DNA of 64,000 bases from Mesostigma viride (GCA_009746045.1 RPFO01000106.1:1757711-1821710), one strand, 5' to 3'. Counted from the stretch's first letter, positions 11,401-24,900 are shown. Translations and numbers: made by a program. Notes: a model not told the origin generated them from the letters alone.

Positions 11401-12987
11401 ATAAGAAACCAGCCAAGGGCAGCTGTGCATGAATGAACAATGAATTGAAATACTACAATATAGTCAATAGTAGTAATTAATTAATTTACGTGTAGACACA
11501 TGAGCAAGGTCCATGGGGCCGATGGAAAACATTACCATGGGACAACATTGTGACATGCGCGGGTCGAAGGGAATCACGTTTGTCCACGCCACAACCGTGA
11601 TGGCTTATTTCCACCGACTTTGTTGCACAACTGCAAGCTCTCATTCTCCAGTGAGCGCGTAATCCATGATACCGACACCGCTGTCCAACACCCTTGCTCC
11701 CCTGCAGCTACACGTGCTGCCTTGCTCCAACACCCAGGGGCTGCCCCTGTTCATACCCACCCACCTTCCAAGCAGAAATCCAGCAATCTCGCTGGCTTTG
11801 TCCTGGGTGCCCAGGTCACCGGGCAAGCCCAGCAGGGCACCCCGCCTTAAACGTGAGAGTTGTCAGTAGAGCTGTAATTTGGCATTCCTGACACGTGACC
11901 CTGCGTGTAGCTTGAAAAGACATCTGCCGGTGGCCCACTTTCCAGACCATTGTAATCTATAATACTGTCAAAGGCAGAGACAAATAAACACCCTGCACGC
12001 CTAAGCTCCTGCTAGGCAGAGCGCATGTCTTCCTCAAATCCAACACCGCTGCCTAATAAAGAGGCTTATTGCATCTCATCAAGTCCCTATACAAAACACT
12101 TCTCCCACTCTTCCCTCCCACTCTTCCTCTCCCACTCTTCCCCTTCTACCGTTCCACCCCCACCATTCCCCTCCCACAGTCCTTCTCCCTACCTCACCTT
12201 TTGAAACATGTGTTAGGAAACTAGGGCACTTGTCCACATGCAGCTCCCAAGCTATCGCTAGCTAGCTCGTTTACCTTCTCCAAACGGCCAGCTTCTTAGT
12301 TAGAATTTCAGAACTGGCTGGTGTTCTTCTGTGCGATGAGACTGGGTCCATGTCTTCCTTTGCAGGAAGACAACATTAGTCGGCAGTTTGGTGTGGTTGT
12401 CTCCTTTTCTGCCGTAACCCTCCTCCTGGTCCTACACCCTCCATCGTCACCCATCATCCAGAAATAGTACATGTGGCGCACTGAGGCCGCCAATCCCAGC
12501 TTCTTCTCCGCCTGAACTGTTTAAAAGAAATTCAAGCTAGAAGATCCCCCTCATACCTCACCCGCCTCTTCATCCCTCAACCATCTGCTTCGTTGCCTCG
12601 ATGATATAGAGGAGACGATGACTTCGTTTAGACACCTTACTTTCTCACCCACCGTCCGCTATGACCCATATCCCAATCGTACCCCCCGCCTCCTTTGCAT
12701 CAAGCTTCAGGAGGTTATGATCAATTTAAAAGATCCACATCATCTCTTACCTACCTTCCATTCTCACCAACATTCTTCTTCGCCTCAAAAAAGGAGGGAA
12801 TCATCATCGAATGATCCTCCCCCCCGTTCTTGCCCACCTTCTTCTTGGCCTCGATGGCATCCCACGTCCCTGTTCTCTTCCAAGCGGCCACCAGCGCATC
12901 TTCGTACGCATAGGAAGCCACGAAGCAGACGACGCCATCAGGGACGACGCGGCACACATTCAGCAGCAGGCGGCCCAGCTCGTCCAT
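8456..12987 (-). CDS. DDX11 exons 16-20: helicase domain 2, motifs V and VI
   Basis: Exon 16: MDELGRLLLNVCRVVPDGVV. Exon 17 (81 nt): IFREPRGAADVDAILSAYQD. Exon 18: GGALLMSVVGGKMSEGINFS (motif V). Exon 19: CVVMMGLPYANPGDPEL, a Ser/Gly-rich insert, then YENLCMRAVNQSIG. Exon 20 completes motif VI with RAIRHKDDYAVILLVDARY and ends with LPAWIADEL and a lysine-rich tail before the stop at 8456-8458. Motif VI (QxxGRxxR) carries the arginine finger and is split by the last intron. Confidence 0.92.
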
Positions 12988-15900
12988 CTGACAGGACCAA
13001 GGGTTAACGCAAGGGTTACCAAAGGGTTTGGGACAAAAATTGAACAAAAGGGTTACAGTCATCGAAAGGGTTGACACAAGATGGGGGACACATAAATTAC
13101 AGGTGACAAAAGAAGGGGGACACATGATTAGAGTTGACAAAAAAAGGCGAAAACCGTCAGCGCGGGGATGCCAAGAAGAGAGTGGTTCTCAGCTCCACCA
13201 TCTGGTGGGGCGTGGGTAGATGATTAAGTGATGGATCATGGACGCACCAACAGAGATGACAGATACACCAACAGAGATGACAGCGGTCATACTTCTGACC
13301 ATGATTCTACAAGGAAACCAATTTTCAAGCGTGTGTGGGCCGCAGGGGATCAGCTCCATGCCACCCAAGTAGCTCGTGGTGTCACTATAGGAGCACTATA
13401 GGAGGGTATGAGGCCACGCCCCAACCTTTATTTAGAACTTCAGCATTCGCACCACCATCAAGCGCCACTTATGTAGCAGGAACCAGATGGGTGCTTGCAA
13501 AGCAGTGGGGCAAGCAGCGGTTCCCGCCGCACTCTTTGCGAGCAATTATGTTTGTCCCATCACTGCGGTGCCGATTACATTTAATGATGAAACAGCACAG
13601 TGACTAGAATAATTAAAGAAAGCGGGAACTAAAACCATTATTACCAGCACAATTACTTATGTTATTTTATATAACGACCCGTCAAGTTGCCTGTTCACTT
13701 ACGGATATCAACAACCTTGTCTTCGTCAGCCTTGTGTACTTTTTTGTGATGGTGGCCAGTCCTTCCTTGCTCACAGACGAGGAGCCCACAAAAGCATTCT
13801 CCAGTACAACATGGCCATCCGCAACTGGGTAATCTTCAACCACTCCACAACTGGGTCATCCCCAAACACGGGAGTTTCCGAAGAACCACAGGACATGAAC
13901 TCACATGCTGACTGTATAGGGGTCGCAGGCAGCATGCCTTCATGTTGCATGAAACATTGACAGCTTGTGTGCTTGGCGACGCAGCATTAAGATGCCAGCA
14001 TTGAAGACCCCTAACCACTTGCCACGGCTGCAGCGCAAGTCACAGTCCCCACTGCCATATGTAAATCTAAACATTTTAATTTTACCCTGCCCACATACGA
14101 CTAGAAACAGCTGCACTTGAGCGACAACTGCACATCATGCGGCAACTCCCACATCTGGCTACCTGACTCCCCATCTCTGACTATTTGACTTACCACGGTT
14201 GGCTTTTTGACCCACCGCGTCCGGCTATCCCAACTCACCATGTCTGGCTAGTGAACTCACCACATGTGGCCATCCACACTCACCACGTCGGGCAGCGCTC
14301 GGTTTTGAAAGGCCAGCTCGAGCCTCTTCCCTGTCGGGCCGCAAGCGACCGCCATGGCCAGAAGGTTGCCCTTTGGCACGATGTGGCGACAGGAGAAGAG
14401 GTTAACACGTCCTGCTGGCACGTGGGGGAACAGCTGGGACACCATGTCGCCCACCTGCAGGGGGTGGACGGAGAGCGAATGAGAGGGAATGGGGGGCAGA
14501 CGAGGGGGGCAGGGGGGCGTGGGAAAGGTGAATGCGGGGAGAGGGGCGGGTAGAGAAAGAGCCCACGCACAAGAGAACGAGGGGGGACAGAGAGGCATGC
14601 AAGCAAGCTGTTTGCATGAACCTGCTCTAGCACATATAGAACGCGTTGTGTTCCTGTTAAGAACTTCTCTGCCACCAAACCATGCTGCCTCCCCACGGAG
14701 CAGTAGTGCCACATATGGGAGGGTTTTGAATGAACAGACCATGAGGACTGTCTGGTATGTTCAAGGACAACATGTACTTGTGCCATGAGCTGCGCCGAAT
14801 CAGCTGCGCCAAACGTGCTAAGCTGAATAACTGCGTCAAATGTGATGCGCCAAGTGTGCTGCCACAGCATCTGATATAAGGAGTCTTGGCAGCTTCTTTA
14901 CATCCTCAATTGGAGTCCTGGCAGCTTCTTTACATCCTCAAGCTACGCTCGGTGTAGGCCTCCTGGACAAGCTACAGCTGCTCAGCATAACGGGGCCAGC
15001 ATCAATCTTATACTGGCATCGCAAGCCATGATGCAAGTGGGGAGGAAGCACAAGGCACCCACCGGCTGCAGAGTCCCCCCGATGAGGATCACTGCCCGCG
15101 CCTCATCGACCACCTGCTGGAACTGGGCGGCGGCGTTAAGCATAACAAACTTTACAGAGGAGGTGGCCAGCGCGCCTGCACCCACGCACCCGGGGGAGAT
15201 GTCAGCAGCCACGTAAAAAGTATGCGTAGCGAAAGATCAGGTATGAAGGAATGTATTCCGAGAACGCCATGCTCTATTTGCACCGAGACATTGCATACAC
15301 TGCTCTAGGGCCGTATCCGTATAGAAGGCAAAAGGTGTTAGGAAAATAATAGAGCTGTTATTTTACAACACCATGAAACGGCCATAAGTCATGGGCAGGG
15401 GGCTTCCATTCAAATAGGGAATAAAGAAATACAGTCACCAACAACCAAGTATGCGTCAGTTAGTCCTCGTAAACAGTAATGATATGACACGTGGCCCTCA
15501 TGCGACAGGTTGGCTCGGCATCTCTGTGACGGATGTTGTGAGGAAAGCGCGGATAGCGCGCCACAGTTGTGTCATGAGAAAACCTCGATGACATCAGCAA
15601 ACCATGCCACGGTTATCTTCCATGATGGTTTCACCATGGCCATACTACAACAAACCCACCATGTACAAAGGGGACAGTTCCGTTAGCTGTGACGGTGAGC
15701 AGCACCATACCACTAGCCGCAACAGCACCATGATCACGATGGAGTGCCGGGGCCAGTACCTGTTACGGTAAGCACCACCATCCCAAAACAACAAACCTGT
15801 GACAGTGAGCAGCACCATTCTAAACAACAAACCTGTGACGATGAGCAGCACCATCCTAAACAACAAACCTGTGACGGTGAGCAGCACCATCCTAAACAAC

Positions 15901-18900
15901 AAACCTGTGACGATGAGCTGCACCATCCTAAACAACAAACCTGTGACGATGAGCAGCACCATCCTAAAACAACAAACCTGTGACGCTGAGCAGCACCATC
16001 CTAAACAACAAACCTGTGACGGTGAGCAGAACCATCTTAAACAACAAACCTGTGACGGTGAGCAGCACCGTCCTAAACAACAAACCTGTGACGGTGAGCA
16101 GCACCATCCTAAACAACAAACCTGTAGCGGTGAGCAGCACCATCCTAAACAACAAACCTGTGATGGTGAGCAGCATGCGCCCGTCCTTGTCCGCGTTGGT
16201 GAGTGCCGCCAGGAAGGACGCCACACCGTGGAGGCAGCCCAGGGTGCTCCAGTGGGGAGGCGGCTTGGAGCCTGTAGTGGACGCCACACATTTTGCTGCA
16301 AGTCCTTAGTTAACTTAAAGCTAATAGAAGTAGTACACATGTGCGTGCTTTGGAAGCTCAGGGGGCACTACCAAATGCTGTCAATGCCCTCCATGTTCAT
16401 CCCTCACGTAAATGTGAGACAGGGCGGGCCGACCCACTGCGTAAGTGTGGGCAGTCCAAGCCTCCAAGGCATCTAGCGACAAGTTGGCTGCCGATGTAAT
16501 GCCTCAATATTCAAAGGACCAGTTTGATGATTTCCCACCTCACAGATAACCTCGGAATGAGCGGAATATATTAGTACGACTACAAATTTAAAAGAATTTT
16601 ATTTAAATATTTCATAACTTCTTTTTATCAATTGCTCTTCTTCTTCACCCACCTTCCAGCTTGTTTCCATCTTCTGGCGTGTCTTCAGGCTGGGCTTCCT
16701 GTTGCTCCGCATAGCTGCTGAGCTGGCGTCACCGCGACGCGGCACGTCCGGGCATTCATCACAGACACAGCGACAGGAACCAACGCCGTTTGGTGAGCCA
16801 CAACGGGAGGAGACCGCCTCGGATCACCGGTACAAAGTGCACACAACTTTCATCACAAAGATGACACTGTTGTAGACACAAATAACCGGTGGCCAAAGGG
16901 GCAAAGAATCTGACACGGGAAGCAGCCGTGTTAGCATAATATCTGGATGCCAATATGAACTTCACAACGCTTCTGCCACACAGTACGTTCCATCTGCACA
17001 AGGCCAGGAAGTGGCACTTCACTGCATGGAAGGTCTCGCACCTGCTCTAAGCCGAGAGCACGCGATATGCCTGCAGGGGGTGGGCCGGCCACCCCACCTG
17101 CAGGAAGGGGGGTGTCCACCCACCTTGGCGAGTACGTTGTTCCCCCTGAGGTACGCCTGCAGCTTGAACAGATTGACGTGGTCGATGCCAGCCCCCAACA
17201 GAAAGCCATTCACTGTCACCATGCGGGACACCGTGCCGCCGCCACCGCCGCCATCGCCAGTGTCCTTGTCACCATTCACTGGCAGTGATCCCTTGGACCG
17301 CTGCAGTCTCTGTCGTTGCTGCTGCTGCTGCTGGTGCGGTTGCTGCTGCTGTTGCTCTTGTGTCTCTGGAGGAAGGGTTGGAGTTGCGACAGCCTGCAGG
17401 CTTCCCTGGCTGTCAGCCCCTGCCTCCACCACGCCCCGCAACACCCGCAGCGTCGCCTGCAGCACCAGCACCAGCGTGCGCAGGTGGCGTAGGTTGCCGT
17501 CCCCAAGCATGCTCTGGAAGCGGCTCAGGTAGCCCTGGACGCAGCGCAGGGCGGCGGAGACCTGCGGCCCAAGGCGACAAGCAATGGGTCAAGAGGCATG
17601 AGGTGTGAGGTGAAAGGAAGTGGAAATTGTCCAGTGAGGGGTGCCGTCACTGAGTCACTGCGCGGCAGAACTGGGGTGCTGGGGAGGACATGCTGGCGGA
17701 GTTGCTGGAGAAGATGTGCTGCCTGCTCATGGCACAAGGTCAATGACAGTGTTACGTAGACCCTTGCATTGAGACTACAATGTAGTTTAACACTTCACGG
17801 GTATTCTGCCTCAGACAGACGACGAATGCCACGGGCACTGCACCCTCGCATGCCACCCTTTGTGGTACCATTAAGGGCATGCCCTGGGCACTCCGTCCAC
17901 CTTTTCTGAACAAGGGCACCAGCATACCCTACAGGAGAGCGACCCGACCTCGGAGCTTGGGCTACGGTGCACTAGTGTGGCAGACACGGCATGCAAAAGT
18001 TTGCTAAACTCACACCGTACATAAGAATGGCAGGCACAGCATGGACTAGCCACTAGTGTGGAAGACCCAGCTGCCCCCCCCCCTCCGTAGGCTGAAGCAC
18101 CAAACCCTGCAGCGTAGCCCTTGCACAGCAAGAGTGATTGACCCACCCCTAGAGCACGGGAGGCAGCACAAAACAAAGCATGTGACAGAAAGGGGCCCCA
18201 ACAGACGCACTGGTGTTGTACCCTGCATAGTAGCCCTTGGACAGCAGGAGTGGTACACACAGCAGGGACCATGGGCACGAGATGCACATCACTAGTGTTT
18301 CCAGTACTAGGCACGCAGGTACTACAGGGCTACCGTAGTACTGGACTAGGGCACGAGATGTATCTGTGCACCCACATATTATATATTCACATAGTAGTCT
18401 TACTACATGACTACTGAGGTACTACTCTTGGACTAGGGCACGAGATGTATCTGTGCACCCACATATTATATATTCACATAGTAGTCTTACTACATGACTA
18501 CTGAGGTACTACTATTGGACTAGGGTACGAGATGTACCTGTGCCCCCGACACCTGGCAGCTGTGCAGCGCGTTGATGGCATCCACCAGGTTGTGGGCCTC
18601 GTCGATGATGACAACGTTGCCCCTGAGGGAGACGCCCAGGGACTCCCTGGTCGCCTGGTGGAGCAGCGATGTGTAGGGCAGCGTGATGAGCTGGCGGGGG
18701 AGGGACGAGGCGCAGGGGGGGGGGCGGGTGGGAATGTGGCACAAGTGAAAAGAACGCCACTTAAGATTAGGCCAGAAGGGGTGGGGATGAGGTCAAAAAG
18801 AGCGTCATGTGTGGTTTGAAGCGACGCCGCGCTGATATGGGACAGGCTTGACCTGCTGACGGAAGGAAAACACAAGAAGAGAGCAGCAAAGGGGGGGGAA

Positions 18901-21900
18901 AGCGCGTTGAGGGAGAGGCGTGTCCATGGTAGATTGATCAGGAGCATGTCTTGACCAGGAGCATGTCTTGACGTGGATATGCCATTCGTGGGTATCATGG
19001 AGGCTATCCACGGTCTCCGCTTCCGCAGCAGTAAAACAGAAGCTAAGCAGAAGCTAAACAGAAGGTGTACGCAGAAACACTCGTCAAAAGACCCCAGGTG
19101 GGTTATTACATGTTGACCAGGCATCCAGCCAGCTACTTAACCAACATACGGTAACACAGGTCATAAGATCATTCTGTGAGATCTCACTCACATCTGCGGC
19201 CGGCAGGGCTCTCCGAGAGGCGTAGTAGGGGCAGCACTCCCTGTGAGGACATGGTCCCCGCATACACGAAAATGGGCAGTCATACATGCATGACAGAGAG
19301 CCCTGGGTCACGAGGCAGCAAGCGGGTGGCCTATCCCAGCCAAGCAGACCTCCAGACGGCTTAGTTCAAGCAGTCACCGGGGATATACTGCTATATGTTC
19401 GAATAGCCAAGGTGTACTAAAAGTCATGAAAGCCTGGTGCATATATGGTCAACCAGGCAGACTTCACGGCAAAATGGCTGACAGACTCAGGTCTCAGGCC
19501 TCAGGTCTCAGGTCTCGGGTGAGGAGGGAATAAAGTGGATGGTTGCATGCACACAAAGCGGGCATGTGTGGGCGCAAACTGGCAGACGAAAGCAGCGGTG
19601 CTGCCAGCATAGCATAGGTGAGAAGCAAGACACCGCACTCGGTAGTAGCGTACTGTAGCTGTAATACCATACGACACGATACGATACGATCCGATGCGAT
19701 GCGATGCGATGCGATGCGATACGATACAGCATAAGCTGACGTGAGGTGAGGATGTTGGGCTATTGATCTGGCAACCAAAGAGAAAGGAATGGAGGCACCT
19801 GCTGTGAGCCAGCAACCACGGGCATGCCTGCATAGTCTATCATGCCGGTGACTTCGCAAAGCACATAAGCAGAATAGTTTCTAATCTGCTACCTGTCACT
19901 GAATGCAGCATCTACCTCTCCTTCCCATGCGGACCAGGTCATGTCTCCATCCGTCCGAAAATTGTGGCCTACTAAGGCATCGCACGAAGGTACCAGGGCC
20001 TACCTCTCTTTGCCCATGCGGACCAGGTCTTGTCCCCCATGATCGTGGCAAAAAAGTGTGTCACCTGCTACCACACGACACCGTGTATGTGCCGCCTACC
20101 TCTCCTTGCCCATGCTGACCAGGTCTTCAATGTCCATCGGCGCGCTCTGGTACAACACACGCAGAAGGCACAGCTCGATGCCATCAGCAAGCATTAGGCA
20201 CAGCTTGATGCCATCAGCAAGCATTAGGCACAGCTTGATGCCATCAGCAAGCATTAGGCACAGCTCGATGCCATCAGCAAGCAACCGCCGGCAGTGGAGG
20301 CACCACATTGAAGATAGGAGTGGGGATGAACAGGGCTTAGCGCGCTGCGTGTCCTTGGTTTACCAGGGATTGGCTGGTGTTGCAGTTATAAGGTAGTCGG
20401 AGGAAGATCTTGCGACTTTTATGTTTAATTCTTGTTGACATTAGACATTAGTATAATTGCCGACCTGAGCAAGGTCTAGCACCCATAGCTAGAGTGCCAA
20501 ATGTGAAAAAACAGCAAAGGTAATGAGTGAACGTTAATCCAGCCGCCTTTGTCTAAAGGCAAACACTGAACACAGCCATTGATCTGCTGATCTACGGCCT
20601 ATGACCACTAGGCTCGGAAGACATGCATTGCGCCACTAGAAATCTAGCAATGCGTGGCGGCGCCCACAAAGGGTGGCGCGATGCATAACATGTCATGGCA
20701 TACATGAACGCATACGACATGAGTCATTAAGCACATAGGTCTCAAAGTGTGGCGTGGTGTCCGGCATGTGGGCACTATGGCAGCACACCGCCACGGTAGC
20801 ACCGGACGCACAATTGCGCCAAGCGCGGATCCAAAACAGTTCATGCCACGCAAACTATCAAAACGTAAAATAAACTGGCGCGACGAAAAGTAGGAGAATC
20901 AGAAATCACATTGTACCATGTAAACACAGCCCTCACAGTATTGTGGGACGAAAGCCCAGCGCCAAGGTCGGTAAAACAAAACAACACATGGCCTGGGAAG
21001 TCCTTAACACTTTTCGCGTCACAAATAAAACCAGTGGACCGTCGACCAAGTGGAATATTGACGTACGACATATTGTCCGTGGCGAAAATTGACCACGCAT
21101 CATAAACCGACACCAGTGGCCCAATAAATTGAATACCGTGGTCGGAATACTGAAAATATCTTCATGTCCCACGTAGCTCCCACAAAAACCAGCATCTTCA
21201 TTAAAACAATAAGTGGAAGCATACATGTGACACTAATTGACATGCCCGGAGGCACGCCGTTCAAGGCCCTTCATGAAGTACGTTGCCCTAGAGGCAACCA
21301 AGACACGGGTGGGTGGGCGGGGAGCAAAGAAAGAGGCCGACAAAACCAGCCAGAGCGGCTTTTAGTCGCAAAACCTCCCTTATCCCTAGCTAACTGACGT
21401 CATTAAACCCTTATGTTTAGTGGATGCTAGTAAGACGCTAACCGTACAGACCGGGGGTAGAATATCCCGAATCTGCACGGCTAGTATTAAATAATGCGTA
21501 GGTTGTTCTTTTCAGGGGCACTGCACCTCACGCCCCGTTCCGCCCGGGTATAATCAACCCAAGCGCGGAACGCACATTTTATTTAATTCATTTTTCAACC
21601 ATGCACTATATTGCATCTACTAATCACAAAAGCTCTAGCCAAACAGCTACGAGTAAACACTACGACCTATAAGCCGCTCATCCAGCGGCCTCTTGTTCCC
21701 GCATTCACGTATAGAAGAAACTCCGTTCAAAGAACCCCGATTCATGTCCCACGTAGCTCCCACAAAAACCAGCATCTTCATTAAAACAATAAGTGGAAGC
21801 ATACATGTGACACTAATTGACATGCCCGGAGGCACGCCGTTCAAGGCCCTTCATGAAGTACGTTGCCCAATCACCCCCGCCCTGGCTTTCCCTTGAAGCC

Positions 21901-24900
21901 GCACTCCACCTTGCTCGTTGTCACAAGTGACCGCCCTGCCGCAAAACGGGAGCCCCCCACATCGGGAGGCGTGTGCCCGGCGGCTGTGGATGCATGGCCA
22001 GGCCCAAAAAGGCCCAGCGCATTTGCACTGCGATTGCGCACGGCCAGCCTATCATGACCCCTCTCGGGGCCCCGAGTCGGTACCGCTATGGCCGTCTCCC
22101 CATAGACCCGGGGTGCTTCGAGAAAAAAACGTGGACCTAGCCCAGGCCCCGCCAGCCCGGATGCCCGAGGCCACAGCCCCAGGCACCTGGCTGAACGAGA
22201 GTCCGTTCAGCCAAGACCGCATTCCCCCCGAGGTTTCTATGCGTGGGGAAAAAATTTCTAGCTTAGGCGCTTTTCCCATCGCCGTCCCCAGCCCCAACCA
22301 CCCCCCCTCGGCGGAAGGCAATTGCAAAGTTTGCTGGCCAGCAGCAATTTCCGAAGAAAAAGCCGCAGGCCGCGGACCGAGACACGGGTCGCCAGTGCCA
22401 GCCATCCGGCTCCAACCCGGGGTGCAAGCATCCCCAGGTACGGAGCACCAGCTCGCGCACTGGGCCGACCAAGCGACAGTTGAGCACCTGTCACGGCATC
22501 CGGCCCACCAAAGACCCCAAGCTGGGGAAAAGGTGCGGACCGGAGGTAATCATTTTCTTTTCTTTTAGTTAACCGGGCGAGGAACTACGCCTGGCCGGTT
22601 AACAACTGGAAGTCTCACCACTGGCCAAGTGGCCAGTGCAACCAGTGCTTTTGGGATTTTGCTCCGCAGCACCCATAGCTGCGGCTGCCGCCGCAACGAC
22701 AACGAGCAAAGAAAGAGGCCGACAAAACCAGCCAGAGCGGCTTTTAGTCGCAAAACCTCCCTTATCCCTAGCTAACTGACGTCATTAAACCCTTATGTTT
22801 AGTGGATGCTAGTAAGACGCTAACCGTACAGACCGGGGGTAGAATATCCCGAATCTGCACGGCTAGTATTAAATAATGCGTAGGTTGTTCTTTTCAGGGG
22901 CACTGCACCTCACGCCCCGTTCCGCCCGGGTATAATCAACCCAAGCGCGGAACGCACATTTTATTTAATTCATTTTTCAACCATGCACTATATTGCATCT
23001 ACTAATCACAAAAGCTCTAGCCAAACAGCTACGAGTAAACACTACGACCTATAAGCCGCTCATCCAGCGGCCTCTTGTTCCCGCATTCACGTATAGAAGA
23101 AACTCCGTTCAAAGAACCCCGAATCCCGTAAAACGTAACACCGCACCACGGTCGTCTGCAATTTAACACGTGGTCTGGAATACAAATCACTACAATGTTC
23201 CTGCCACCTCAGACAGTTTGGAAACGCTTCATCGCAGCCCAAATTCTGAGGAAAACATGACTCATACAAGCACAAAGGTTTTGTCCAAAATTTGTCCAAA
23301 TCATGCATCATGGTTTTGCATAGGTCAATGTGACAGCAATAAGGATTTAAACCTCTAAAGAAAGACCTATTTTTTCTTTGCTTTCGAGTCCATAGATGAC
23401 TTAGAACTCCAGTAAAACTCGTCCCGAAATTTTTCTAAAAAGAACAAAGTTTATATTCTATCACTTGCATTATGTGCTGTAACCACAACATTATATATAT
23501 CAGAAAGAAGGCATCCATTATCAAGAGGAATTACTATATACATTTGTGATTCCCTCGTTTGGAGTGTACGGTATCCTTAGCGCAGGTCGGTCAAGTAACC
23601 CAGCATGTCTTCAACTACTTATTAATTAAAGTGAGGCTAATTCGTGAAAAGGCTCAACTACTTCGTGAAGAAAAAGCTCGTGAATGGAGATATAAAAAGA
23701 TAGAAGATACAAGGAAGATACGGCATTTTGTAATATATATTCATTGAGAATGATAGATTACGGAGGTGAGATAGGCATGCAACATAAGGAAAAACCCGAT
23801 AACTGGGAGAATAACCCTGAAGAAATTATTATTATTTTTTTTTTTGTAATATATATGTATATATATTACAATATATATATCTATATACTCTGGCACACCC
23901 ATGCGCATGACACGCAAGTCCTTACTTATATCAGAAATAAGGCATCCATAATCAAAAGGAATTTTTTCCCATGATATGAGACTTGAAAGAAAAGTGGTCA
24001 CAGAGGTATTTTACCTTGCAGCAGCCAGCTTACAAATATGAGCCACATAAGAGCCACATATAAGCAGCCAACACACATCATATATATTACATAAGGTAGT
24101 ATTAGTAGTGTGCATTCGTGTAGATGTTGGTATGACCACCAGTGCCATTGCTAGCTAGTTGGGCAAGCAAGCCGAATAGAAATCATTCTCGCTCAGCATG
24201 AACTTGGTCGACAAGGTGCATTACGCTAGCTGGGCGTGTTGTGTCCAACTGCCAGCACTAGTGGCAGCTGAACACCGCAGGCACAGAAACATTGATCCCA
24301 CCCCAGGCCTCGAGGTTTTGTAAGGAGACACGCGTCCACATTTAAAAATGGGATACGAGGGGGGAGAGGAAGAGGGACTCCACTACCTGCGAAAGGGGGA
24401 ACATGCGAGTAATGATCCTTCAGCCTGCAACACCGTCAGCCATGGCAAGCTCGGGTCGCTCACACAGCAGCTGCACTCAAAAGCACACAGCTGCACAGAG
24501 AGGTAGTAGAATGCTGCAATCAGAGCGATCATTAATTAACTAATTAATTAGGAAGAGCGATCATACAACGATGCATTTTTGTCACCCACCAGGATGCAGC
24601 TTGCATACTTGACGAGCGATGCATCTGATTTCTTCCGGAAACGGCAGCCTTTCGATGTCGTCGCCCCCTTGGAAGCTTCTGGCGTCTTTTTCCCTGATGC
24701 GGTCAGTCAGGGCAGGAAATGAAGAAGAACCATACCCTGACGAAATGGACTCAGCGACCGCCAAAGGCTTGATATCATCTTTTTGTTCAAATGTCCCATC
24801 CAACAAGTGTGACAGGCAACGGGCACCTGCTCGTGCGCCCGCCTGTCATTTCCAACAGCCTGCCCCCACATCCAAGCAAGCATCTGTGTGCTACAGGAAG

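Larger units (their letters stand above)
21161..23122 (-). mobile_element. Non-autonomous DIRS/PAT-like element with split direct repeats
   Basis: On the minus strand the order is A1 (23122-22704, 419 bp), internal region (22703-21869, 835 bp), B1 (21868-21741, 128 bp), A2 (21740-21322), 33-bp spacer, B2 (21288-21161). A1/A2 and B1/B2 are identical by eye with no indels. B1 and A2 abut exactly, as the circle-junction template does in split-direct-repeat elements of the DIRS group (Kangaroo in Volvox, TOC elements in Chlamydomonas). ATC flanks both outer ends. The internal region has no reverse transcriptase or tyrosine recombinase, so mobility would depend on a relative. It sits in the helicase gene's intron 8. 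Confidence 0.75.

Noticed and set aside
15774-16187. CRISPR array
   Set aside because: Repeats are contiguous with no unique spacers, in a eukaryotic intron.
21322-23122. Reading the 419-bp repeats as LTRs of a small LTR element
   Set aside because: There are no TG..CA ends and no primer-binding site, and the second pair of repeats (128 bp) abutting and flanking them is not explained by an LTR model.
24586-24609. Later donor for helicase exon 8 (24586)
   Set aside because: It gives a phase that skips exon 9, which carries the conserved DIEDL..GKER segment.
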